A stretch of 64,000 nucleotides of DNA from NCBI GenBank assembly GCA_025331445.1, contig JAIWNE010000048.1, forward strand, positions 1 through 64,000. Reading direction: 5' to 3'. A program made the translations under genes and the position numbers. Source of the stretch: Blakeslea trispora. Taxonomy: Eukaryota; Mucoromycota; Mucoromycetes; Mucorales; Choanephoraceae. Positions 12,336 to 22,489 of this stretch are shown piece after piece (positions within the stretch are counted from its first letter, which is position 1; each line of letters starts with the position of its first letter). The notes under the pieces were generated by a model that worked only from the letters and a program-made list of their open reading frames with translations, was not told the origin of the DNA and ran no database searches.

Positions 12336-15300
12336 CTTTTGATTTTCAAAGACAAAGGTTTACTCATAGAATTCAAAAAAAAAAAAGAAACTAAAGAGAA
12401 AGAGTAGAAAAAAAAACAAACTAAAGAAAAAAAAAAGAGGAAAATTGAGATTCATTTAAACTACTGCTTTCTTTTTATACAATTTTTTTTTTATATATTT
12501 TTCAGACTGTGTACCACGTGGAATATCTTTTTCTTCTGTTGCTCCGGCTAAATACAGTGCCCGTCAATATATGAAACTTATTGTTGCTTATTATCATTTG
12601 TTTAATTAGATGAATTACTGCATATTTATATGCATCCTGATTACCATAATACTCTTTGATTGGTAAGGGCAGACTAAAAAAAAAAAAAAAGCAGTCTACG
12701 TCTCTCAATTTTTTTTTGTTTTCATACATTACTTAAGAGGGGCCAATAGATTTACCGAACCTATCTTCTTTTTGGGTTAAAATGATCTTCTTGGTATTTT
12801 AGCACTCAGTTTGTAACGGCTTACAAATTCAACTTTTTTTTTTTTTCTGTAAATGTATCACTTGTCAGCTTGTTTTTTGCAAGTATTTTCGTTTCAATTT
12901 CAGATATTGGTTTTTTTTTCGAGAATTATTTACGCATAGCAAAGTAAAATAGTTCAAGCATCAAAATTAATTCCAACATAATTGATTGAGACACTCATAG
13001 ACAAAAACAAGAAATCTAATTGCTTTGTCTTCTTTTTGTTTAAAGCGAGCGAAAAAATGTTTTCTTTTTATCTAATGATATGTCTAATTGACCTAGAAAA
13101 AAGTGAGAGAGAAAGGGGAGAGTGGGCCATCCTATTTCTTATTTTGTATTGTTAAGTCCAAGTTGGTAATTTGCGTACCTTTTTCAGTATGTCATCCGAG
13201 AACGTCCCTTCTGAATTAGATTGAACAAAGAGCTGTCAAACACAGAACCTATGGAAACTGAAGAGCAGGACTTGTACAGCAATGTTGCTATGAAGTAGTA
13301 CCACTGGCATCCTAAACAAGATCTTGAGCCCTTCGTCAAAGAAAGACCTGAAAGCAGAGCCCGACTTAAAGCGCCTATCGAGAAGATAGGAAATGTGTAT
13401 GCACACTACAATTTGGTACACTAAAAAGTACATGAAACAATTTATGCAAACTCAGGAGCATCAAGCCAATGAGATTCGCCAACAAAAAGTTTCAAGTCTA
13501 CATACTGAGAGGCTAAACAAGAAATGAGAATGAATGTCCTGAAATTTCAACTTTTGTCAATATAAAAAGAAAAAGCTACAAAATAATCTGCTTGGCTAAA
13601 GCAGTTGCTTACTCAGGCTAAGATCCTATGTCTGAGCGTCCTTCAGATCAGTCTGGCTTTCCAGAAGCTTTTGGTCGGGACATGTTGAAGGTGGAGTCAA
13701 TCTACAGAATAAAATGAGCAATTTTCTGGGTGTAGAGGAGGAGGATTGATTAGAATTGCTCTGTCAAGGTAATGAGAAACTCTGCTGTGTGTAACAGTAC
13801 AGAGGGACGAAAAAAAAAATAAAGGTGGTTTAAAGTCATGGATCCTATGATTTTACTTTTGCATTCCAGAATGTGAAGGGTAATTAGAGACGGAAAACGG
13901 ACATATACATATTGGCTTCTTTTTTTTTTTAGTTTTGTAATTTGGCTACATTTGATACTAGCATTTTATATTTTTTTTCTTTCCCACTATGCTTCCGTTT
14001 GGTGTTCTCAAGCAAACGCAGCTGTGCTTATCTCTTGTTAGAAAGGTGCCATACATGGTGAGAAGTTGTGTTGTTAGGAGGTCTCACCACTTGTCTGATA
14101 CATGTCTCCGGGTGCGAAAGCACTGCTTAGGTACTTACCAGACATGTCCCCTTCGGTCTTCTTCTGACTTTTTTTTTTTTTATATGGAGTCTTTGCGCGT
14201 TGATCTATAGTCCAGTCGGGTGTCTGACCCTTCCGCTCCGATATGCTTACGTATATGCTGTCAAAAAAAAAAACCTCAAATGACTAACCAAAGCAAGTCT
14301 ATGGGAAACACTTTTCCCCCCTTTTTTTAGCTATGTTTTTGACTCGCAAAAAAAAAAAAAAAGATAGTAGTTCCCCTTTTTTTTTCAGGCATGTATCTGG
14401 ATTCAAGGATTCTGCCAAGTAATCATAGAAAGTCAATCATCCTAGTGGTCAAGCTTTTTTTCTCAATAACCAAAAGTAAAAAAATGTTATTTATAGTTGA
14501 AATGCCATAAGTTTTTTGAATTTGAGTGGATTGAGCTCAGGATAGATGAAATGTTATTATCTTGAAGATATGGTGTACTGCTACTTGATTTGAGTATGTT
14601 GCCTCAACAAAACCCGTATACCGAAACCAGTATTCACAACACCATACGAAAATTAGTTTTTTTTTCAGTACAGTGCGTGCAGTCTTTGTCCCAAATTAGT
14701 TTCAACCATAGCCAGCTTGTCAAGCAACAAACCAGGCTCTTTCATGAGATATAAGTAGATATCAAGCTCTAATTCATCTGACATGGTTCTTTAAAGATTC
14801 ATATCCTTTCTTTGGGACACTCCTATTTCTAACTACAAGCTAATAAGAGATCCCCCCCCTCTTTATTCATTGAGATGTCACACTCTCTCTTTCATAAACT
14901 CGGTTACTCTAGATTCCTTCATGTTCAACTCCCTCAAAGCTCTTGATCAAATCAACCATTGTTGTAGTAGGATTTTGATTCCAAAAAAAAGCACATGTTC
15001 TTTGTGTCGACCATCTTTTAGGCTGTTCTGGTCCTAGATTGGTTCCCCCCTTTTTATATATATATATATAATCATAAACTCATCAGGGAGTTACTGCTTT
15101 TTTTCCATCCTCATATAGTATAACAGTTTACGCTGGTAGCAGCTTCTTTAAAGCTCTTTTTTTTTTCTCTCTCTCAAGAAATACAGCTTCTAGTATCTGA
15201 CTGAGTGCTTTTTTATATATTCAGTAGTTCTTTTGTTGGCGGGTTTTGATTTCGGCCATGTCTATATTAGGTTTCTTGGGGGGGGGGGAGGCCAAAACTT

Positions 15301-17103
15301 TATGAGATCCATCCATGTTTTTAAGCAAAATAAAGTGAGGGTGAGGGGCTTCATCAAGTACAGCTGTCTTGTTTCCTTTATCACCAAAAATGTTTCCAAC
15401 TTTGTGATGTATAAAAAAAAAGACATTGCAAACAAGAAAAGAACTCTAGAAATACTTTACAGATGGGTTTCAAGCCCGAAAAGGTAAAAATCCAACTTTT
15501 AAACACAGCCCTTTGACTGTCCTCTGGTTGGCTGAACGAATAGTCAGCAAAAGTGCCCATAAAGTAAATGATAGTTTGTAGTCAGACTTTCTGTCAATCC
15601 ATAACTAAATCTTCAATATCTTGAGCTTTGATCAAAAACAAAAAAAAAAACCCCTTTTTTCTTCATTTGGCTCCATTCCAAAAAAAAACAAATCTTGCAT
15701 TTCATAGAAACATCTCCCGCAATAGGGTATTGTATGAAATCAACTTGTCCTGGATAAAAAACGCCAATCGGTTATGGTTGGTCAGACCTGAATTAGAGAA
15801 AGAATTTTGATCTTTTTTTTTTTTTTTTTTTTTGCGTTTTGTAATTCTACTGATATTCGCACAAGGTGGCAATTTACGGTATGTTTAGATATAACAGATC
15901 CCAGTTGAAAAGATGTTTGCGTATTTTGAGCTTTATTCTTAGTAACTTGAAGCCTTGCTCTTGGATTCTTAAGTAAGCGACTATAAAAATAAGCTGTTTA
16001 AAGTTAAAGAAAAAAAAAATAAAGACATGCGCTCAACTCAATAAGATCCATCCTATAGGGTTTTAAAAAAGACACTATATATATATGTGTGTATAGTCAA
16101 TGTCCCTTAACTTTTTTTTTTGGCCTAATCAACAGCTTTACTTGTCACACATCTTGTTTCATTATATTACTCCCTTCTTTAAAGCATTTTGGAATTCTCG
16201 CACATCTTTTTTTTTAATAACTTGCTTTATATTTTGTATTATTTTGTGTAATTGACTACATTTTTTTTTTTTTTTTTACTTGAAGGTACATGTATTACAA
16301 AGCTTAGTGCGAATGAGTCAATGGATAGAAACTTGTTTTGTTTATTTAGTAATTTCAGAAAAACACACTTTTTTTTTTAGAGCTCATTCATTTCTAAAAT
16401 AAAACAGTAAGCCGCACTCCTTATTCAAGGCCAAAGAGAAATAATGCAGATCTTCTTTGACTAGGGCAATGAGGTGTTACACATCATACGATTTAAGCGA
16501 ATCAGAGTGTTTCTAGCTGCATGTCAGAATAGAGTGTGAAACAAACAAACGCCTAGTTTAACAGACGATAGGCAAGTTCTATGCTTATTTTTAAAAAGAA
16601 GAGCAGAAAATGAAATTCTCAACAAAAAAAAAAAAGTGTCTAATAAAACGTCATTTATAATAGACGCTTTCAAAGGGGCTACAAAAAACTAACTCCTCCA
16701 TTGTGTGGATAGAACTAGAAATGAGGCTGGGCCCTTACACTCTATCGTGTTTTTTGATCTGTGTGTATGATTTGAAACCTTCTATTTTGAGAACAAAAAG
16801 TCATTACATGGAAGCAGAGTAAAATCAATGTGTATTGGTTGAATTGTAAACTCATATCCATCTTTTATTTATTTTGTCATTCACCGCCCTCCCCCTTTTT
16901 TTTTTTGAGCTATTCGATCTGTCAAAAAACTAGCTGAACAGCAAAATTTTTTTGAAACAACAGATCATAAAGATCATGGAAAGAAATATATATGGTAAAA
17001 AAAAAATAGAGGGAGTTTGCTTGTCAAAAACAGCACCAATTGTTCTACTGTATGAAATTGAAATTGTAAAACGATCCTTTTTTTTTTTCTTTCTTGGAAG
17101 TTA
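12336..17103. other. Long intergenic region with no supported gene
   Basis: About 4.8 kb, AT-rich with many homopolymers, a (TA)n run near 15055 and a G-run at 15282. Two patches are less AT-rich (about 13200-13700 and 13990-14220) and may be decayed coding or transposon DNA, but no frame stays open or shows a domain. The stretch 12940-13120 resembles 45830-45980 (shared ATTGATTGAG-CACTC core and similar following text), suggesting a dispersed degenerate repeat. The right edge is the TA target of the Tc1-like element. Confidence 0.5.
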
Positions 17104-17105
17104 TA

Positions 17106-17136
17106 CAGTGTGGTTGGAAATAAGTTGCGGATTTTG
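17106..17136. repeat. Left terminal inverted repeat of the Tc1-like element
   Basis: 31 bp beginning CAGTGTGGTTGG; pairs with the inverted copy at 18427-18457. Confidence 0.93.
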
Positions 17137-17216
17137 TAAACTCCGCGATTTGATCATCTAACCCATGGTTGTTCTGTTGATCTTCCCATCACCTTTTTCT
17201 TAATAAACATGATAAA

Positions 17217-18284
17217 ATGAGCACATCTACTACCACTCCTGTTGTCAAAGAGGCCAATAAGCACCTTTCCGAATACGATTACGGTAGATTAGCAGGCGCT
17301 TTCTTGTACAAAAGAAACTTTGCTCAAATCTCAAGAGATCTCGACCTCCCTGAATCAACTGTACGATCAGCTTATAAAAGACTTCAGAAAACACAAACCA
17401 CTCTTCCCAAAACTTCAACTGGAAGAAAAAGGCTTCTTTCTCAGACTGATTTAAACGCGATTAGTCAAAGCGTTCGTCGTCGACCTACTGAGTCAATTAG
17501 GGCTCAGCATCGTCGATTTTTGGGCACAGGCAAGAAGGTCTCTTTAACCACTTTTCGAGATGCATTGACTCGTATGAAGTTCAAATCTCGTAAAGCGGCA
17601 AAAAAGCCTGCTCTGAGGCAGACGCACAAACAATTGCGTTTAGCTTGGATCAAAGAGAGGTTGAATTGGGCAAAAGCTGACTGGGATAAGGTAGTTTGGT
17701 CTGATGAGGCCAAGTTCACCCTTAAGAATGCTAGTGCTGGAACTAGAGTAATCAGAAAGGATGGAGAAAGGTACGAGGAGAGGCACATAAAGGGTACTCA
17801 CAAGTTTGGTTTGGGTTCTGTGATGGTATGGGGATGCTTTCACGCAAATGGTGTTGGTCCTCTAGTCGTGCAACATGGATCAATTGATCAAGAAGTCTAT
17901 GTCCAATGTTTGGTTGATTACTATCTTCCCTGGATCGAGAAAGAGTCCAAGAAAACCAACATTGACTACATATTGCAAGAAGACAATGCTCCTTGTCATG
18001 TAGGAGCATATTCTAGGTGGTTCAAGATGAAGACCATGACCAACACCTTTGACAGATGGCCATCACAGAGTCCAGACCTCAACCCAATTGAAAATGTCTG
18101 GGCTCAGCTGAGAAAGCGTTTAGATGAGCGCGAGAGTGAGCTGAACACCCTCAGTGACTTGGAAAGGGTTTTGAAAGAAGAATGGTACCAGCTGATGCCA
18201 GAGTATCTAAACAATCTCGTTAGCAGTATGAGCCGAAGATGCAAATCGATTGCAAAAGCGCATGGAGGCCATACAAAATATTAA
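17217..18284 (+). CDS. Tc1-like DDE transposase
   Basis: Single-exon 355-aa protein with an ATG about 110 bp inside the left repeat. The N-terminus carries a helix-turn-helix (QISRDLDLPESTVRSAYKRL, about residues 37-56) and a second basic HTH that would bind the inverted repeats. The catalytic domain shows the Tc1 signature triad: Asp163 in WSDEAKF, Asp256 in LQEDNAPCH and Glu292 in SPDLNPIENVW. By my count 35 residues separate the last two, against the common 34 of Tc1. Length is normal for Tc1 transposases. Catalyses cut-and-paste transposition into TA. No frameshift or missing catalytic residue is visible. Confidence 0.93.
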   Translation: MSTSTTTPVVKEANKHLSEYDYGRLAGAFLYKRNFAQISRDLDLPESTVRSAYKRLQKTQTTLPKTSTGRKRLLSQTDLNAISQSVRRRPTESIRAQHRRFLGTGKKVSLTTFRDALTRMKFKSRKAAKKPALRQTHKQLRLAWIKERLNWAKADWDKVVWSDEAKFTLKNASAGTRVIRKDGERYEERHIKGTHKFGLGSVMVWGCFHANGVGPLVVQHGSIDQEVYVQCLVDYYLPWIEKESKKTNIDYILQEDNAPCHVGAYSRWFKMKTMTNTFDRWPSQSPDLNPIENVWAQLRKRLDERESELNTLSDLERVLKEEWYQLMPEYLNNLVSSMSRRCKSIAKAHGGHTKY

Positions 18285-18426
18285 AAAATCCACTTTTTTT
18301 TTAGCCAAATAAAATAGTATACTCTATTTTACACATCCTCAAAGTTTGAAGGCACTTTTAATAAACAGAAGCTGGACTGATGCATAATAGCCTTCATGAT
18401 GTAAAGTACTCTTTAAATTTAATTTT

Positions 18427-18457
18427 CAAAATCCGCAACTTATTTCCAATCACACTG
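18427..18457. repeat. Right terminal inverted repeat of the Tc1-like element
   Basis: 31 bp ending CCAATCACACTG; reverse complement of the left end except for one base. Confidence 0.93.
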
Positions 18458-19354
18458 TATGACAGCTATACACTATAGAATTCATCATTATCTCAATTTA
18501 TTCCCTCCCTTATCTCCAAGCCTCTTTTTTATAGGGAGGCATAGTCTCACCTTACACAAAAAAAAAAGATGACAACTGGTACAATTATTGGACATACCAT
18601 GAGAACCTTCTAGACCTAGTCATGTCAAAAAAAAAAGAGAGAGAGAGAGAAAAAAAAGAAAAGAATAGCTTAAACCCAAATGTGATCATTTCCATTGTAT
18701 TGTTTTTTTTTTTACTGAATAAGAATGATTGTCTACACTCTTTTTTTTTTTTGATTTAGGTAGATCTTTCAAACAACAACAAAGTTTTGTTTAGACTAAA
18801 AAAAGAAATGCAGCACATTTGCTGAGGATTACACACATTTTAAATTGTTCATCGTTAAAACCTATTTCGTGTAGATGATGGGGGGGTATCTTATCATAGT
18901 CTGAATGAACTCAATTTGAGCCCAATTCTATCTATCTAATTTTTTTTTATATATACCAAGGATGATTTTTATACTGGGGGATTGACGGATAGGTATAAAT
19001 TTAAACTTTTTAATGGTTACACAGAGGGATGAGATGCATGGAACTTGCCCTTGAGAGTTCATTGTCGATTGAAGCCAGTTTGCTCTTTTGTCAAGACTGA
19101 CAATGGTTCAGCTCAAAAGAGAAAGGCAAGAAAGGCAGGAAAGATAGTAAATGGAACAGGAGCGTGTCTCATGATCCATTCGTTCTCTTCAACGACTGGA
19201 CTGCGCCTCAAATAGTCAAGAGTAACACCTTTGGAGCCATGCTGCAAATAAAGTAGTACAATACCAAAATAAAAAAAAAAAACTATATAAATAACAACCT
19301 TTCTTTGTTTTTTTTTCTCTCTTTTTCTTTTTTTTTTTTCGTTATTGACCCAAA
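18458..19354. other. Intergenic, promoter side of the UPF0658 gene
   Basis: AT-rich with long T runs just upstream of the ATG at 19355 and an (AG)n run near 18640. No gene is supported. A minus-strand open frame at the end overlaps the start of the next gene and looks like a shadow. Confidence 0.5.
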
Positions 19355-20896
19355 ATGGCTTTAAAAGAGAGCCCGTTATTTCGAACAAAAGAGGCTGCCT
19401 GTACTTTCAGTTTAGTGGTCTTTGAATGTATTGTGATCTGTATATTGGAAGGCATGGTCATCATGAACCATCATGAACTTGTCTCTAATTGTAACTTGGA
19501 TACTTTTGGCAAAGGTAACCTCTCATTATTTTCAGAAATAGAAATGGATCTAACGATTGCTTGAATTAGGTGTCAGTGAATCCGATGTCATTTATCACTC
19601 ACTTTTTATTGTATCTCAAGTCTTTCAAGTCATTCTTTGTGTTGATGCCTTATATCAAAGAAACACAGGTAACGTTTGATTTGAAACACATCAAGACAAG
19701 CATGTTAATTTTATATTTAGCACAATTGATTGCATTCATCACATTTGGTTTGTTGGTCGTAGGTAAGTGTGAATAAAGATGAGATGTTTAAACAATAGCT
19801 AAACTTATTCTTTCATAGTGTAAGTCTATCAAACAATCACCTTCTTTAGATCTTTACTAACAACATGGATCAGTTATGCAGGCATTCAACTTCAACAACA
19901 TGTCATTCTAGAAGACAATGTTTGGTAAAACGAAAAAAAAAAAATCTCAAAAAAAAAAGCTTCAACCATCTAACCCCTTGATTATCTCTTGAATTTTTCT
20001 AGTGAGGCATCTAAATGGTTACCCTCCAGTGATAAATGGGGAGTTGGTCTCCAAGGTATGGATCAAGCCAAAAGCTATTTCCGTAGTGTGATGCGACCTA
20101 TCGAATATACCATCATTGCCTTGATCCCAGCCTTCTTTATCGTACTTGCCTTTTTCGCCTGGAGACTTCGTAAACAATTCGCTTGGGATAACTATCGAAA
20201 CTTTTCTGCTGATATCAGGTAAATAGTTTCAAGAATAATTAAAATCGAATGGCTTCATCTAAAAAAATAGATAAATATAGAGTACGAAATGCTTTAATCA
20301 CCACCAGTTTATTACTTACCTTATTGAAGCTCGATTTCTTCTTTGTCTTTTCATTTGCTGCTCAATTGATTCCTTCTCAAAGATTAGGCTATCAAGATTC
20401 AGTGACCGAAACTGTTCTTGTGTTTGTTCTCGGAGGCCTTGGTCTAGCTCTGACATTGGCTGCTGTCTATAAGGAAAACAGGTATGCACTGATGGCCTCC
20501 ATTGGTGCTGCAGGTCTCTGTATTGTCTATTTCATCTATCGCTTGGTCTTGATCTGTCAACCGAGATATGGTGTCGATCCTTACCTTCACACACGTGAAT
20601 TCTTGATATTTACAACAGTGATTGCAGCTGTCCTGGTCTTGATTACCGGTATTGTGGCCACTCGATGTCTTGTGAATGTCAATCGAGGTATCTTGATTTT
20701 CAATGATGAGAATCTTGGCAAGAACAAGCAAAAGGTCTATGGTCAGGCAACTGCTATTGATCATGATAGTGTAGAAGACTATGATATGGCTGATGCCAAT
20801 GTACACAATGCCAGCAAGACTCTCTTGGATACTCAGACTGGCAAGCCTCAATCCAAACCAAAAGATAGTCAAGATAATATGTGGTCAATTGAATAA
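19355..20896 (+). CDS. UPF0658 Golgi apparatus membrane protein family
   Basis: Six exons (19355-19514, 19570-19668, 19721-19762, 19882-19924, 20003-20218, 20281-20896) give 391 aa in frame. The fourth junction uses the acceptor at 19881, which follows a perfect TACTAAC branch site. Nearer AG sites would hit stops. The protein is polytopic with about seven hydrophobic segments and contains motifs I associate with UPF0658: DALYQRNTAQLI, GIQLQQHVILED, and a short helix ending KQFAWDNYRNF followed by VRNALITTSLLLTLLKLD. The C-terminal tail is hydrophilic (about 70 residues). The family is fungal and reported as Golgi membrane protein; molecular function is unknown. Confidence 0.82.
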
Positions 20897-21370
20897 TTCT
20901 ATTTTTTTTTGTATATTTTAATAACTTATTTATCCCCCCCCCCTTTTTTTTTTATATAATATAATTTGCATTCTCATTTTCCCAAAAAGAATTACAGAGC
21001 TAAAAAATGAATCTTGATAAAACAGAGTCAACAGAACAAACAAGTCTTTGATATTATGTTTGATAACAAGCAACCCTATCAAAGTGGCGCACCTGATCAT
21101 TTCTAAATCAAGCTATTTCTTTTTATGGACTATACGATTGCCCAATCATGAGCCATGAATGATAGGAGAGACAAAACTTGTCATCCAACCCACCAATCAG
21201 AGATGATTTATGCCAGGTGATAAATGAGTAGTTTGCTTCAATTTGACTCATTTGATGTATCAAACCATAGAGAAGCACTTAAAAATAAGCTATATATCTA
21301 TCTATATATTTCATTCTTTCTTTTCTTTCTTTTTCTTTATTATTTTGCATACAACACTTTCATCCCAACA
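20897..21370. promoter_or_regulatory. Promoter and leader region of the second bZIP gene
   Basis: The 474 bp between the UPF0658 stop and the preferred bZIP ATG contain a C-run/T-run, a TGACTCA element at 21244-21250, a TATATATC-rich segment near 21290 and a T-rich leader. An in-frame ATG at 21224 would extend the protein through the T-rich leader; the paralogue argues against using it. Confidence 0.5.
21244..21250. promoter_or_regulatory. TGACTCA, Gcn4/AP-1-type bZIP site
   Basis: Exact seven-base consensus for Gcn4-family bZIP dimers, 121 bp upstream of the preferred start of a gene encoding such a bZIP. Autoregulation, or cross-regulation by the 4586-5332 paralogue, is an inference. Confidence 0.45.
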
Positions 21371-21898
21371 ATGACTCTTATACCTCATATGCTACTTGAT
21401 CAAGATGAATCCTTGGATAGATGGCTTGAAGACGATCTACAATCAATCCATCCAAAAAATAAGCCATGTTCCCTACAAAACATTGTATTAAAAGAAAACA
21501 AAACACCTTCTCTAAAGTCTCTGGTCGAATTCACTCCAAACGACTCCATGCCAGTCACCCATGTCTATTCGATACTCAACTCCATTCGACATAACGAACA
21601 ACGTGTCAAAGACAAGGCGTTCCTCAGACGAAATCCAGCATGTACACTTGAACTAAAGCGACAACGCAACACAGATGCTGCTCGTCGATCAAGGCAACGC
21701 AAGGCAAACAAGATGGCATTTTTAGAGACACAAGTGAGCATGCTAAAGAAAGACAACAATCGATTACGACTCAAGGTGGCTGTTCTGGAGTCTGAAGTGA
21801 GTTATGCTGCTGAGAAAGAACAGATGAGCATGCAGCGTGTGCTTGAATTAGAAGCTCAGCTAGCCAATGCTCATCAACAGTTGGTGAATAGGGCGTGA
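21371..21898 (+). CDS. Gcn4-like bZIP transcription factor, paralogue of 4586-5332
   Basis: Single-exon protein of 175 aa from the ATG giving MTLIPHMLLD. The basic region LKRQRNTDAARRSRQRK (about residues 95-111) is almost identical to the other bZIP in this window. The zipper at about 114-168 shares LRLKVAVLESE and RVLELEAQLANAH with it. The N-terminal acidic motif SLDRWLEDDL also matches, so this is a shorter paralogue that lacks most of the Ser/Pro middle. The alternative upstream ATG at 21224 adds a poly-Phe/Tyr stretch that looks like translated leader. Predicted nuclear homo- or heterodimer with its paralogue. Confidence 0.88.
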   Translation: MTLIPHMLLDQDESLDRWLEDDLQSIHPKNKPCSLQNIVLKENKTPSLKSLVEFTPNDSMPVTHVYSILNSIRHNEQRVKDKAFLRRNPACTLELKRQRNTDAARRSRQRKANKMAFLETQVSMLKKDNNRLRLKVAVLESEVSYAAEKEQMSMQRVLELEAQLANAHQQLVNRA

Positions 21899-22489
21899 AT
21901 GTAATCAATAAACAATAATTCATCAGAAAAAAAAAAGGATTTATCTTAAAGAAAGCTATAGAAAAAAAGGGAAACAAATGTAATGGACATTTCAACTTAT
22001 ATAAAGGGGAGAAAATCAATCAAATATTCAAAAAAAAAAAAGTTACATTCCATGATCATAAAAAGATGTATTCATTCCTTAAAAAAAAAAATGACACTTT
22101 TGATAGAGTAAAATGAACTCCTCTTCAGGGAGGATTTATACAGTCTAGAGATGAGATTCAAAATTCTTTCATTCTAAAAAAAAAGTTACACAAAATGTTC
22201 TAATTTTCTGTTATGTTGTCAAAAAAAAAGTAATCATTTTCTTGTTTCAAGAAATCCCCCCTTTAAAATAAACCAAGTTTTTCGATTCTATTTTCGATTA
22301 AAGTGGGAGGGAATCTATTGAATCAAGAAGGGAAAATAAAAGGAAAAAAAAAAAGAAAAGAAATAGCCCTTGATGCAAGTTGTTTAAATGCAGCTCTCCT
22401 TGTTTCCATTCTATGCATAACATCTGTTCATGCTAGTTTTTTTTTCATTTTTTTTTCCCTTTTTCTTTTTTTTTTTTCTAAATCATACA

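Larger units (their letters stand above)
17106..18457 (+). mobile_element. Complete Tc1/mariner-type transposon
   Basis: A 1352-bp element flanked by TA on both sides (17104-17105 and 18458-18459), the expected target duplication. The terminal inverted repeats start CAGTGTG and match over 31 bp with one mismatch (G versus A at position 8). They enclose one uninterrupted transposase ORF. The near-identity of the ends and the open frame suggest a recent, possibly active copy. It sits between host genes, outside the main transposon cluster. Confidence 0.93.

Noticed and set aside
19815..19850. A one-base microexon (T at 19819) between perfect splice sites in the UPF0658 gene
   Set aside because: It would restore frame, but the next intron would be only 30 nt. 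A canonical alternative using the acceptor at 19881 after a TACTAAC branch site gives a clean frame.
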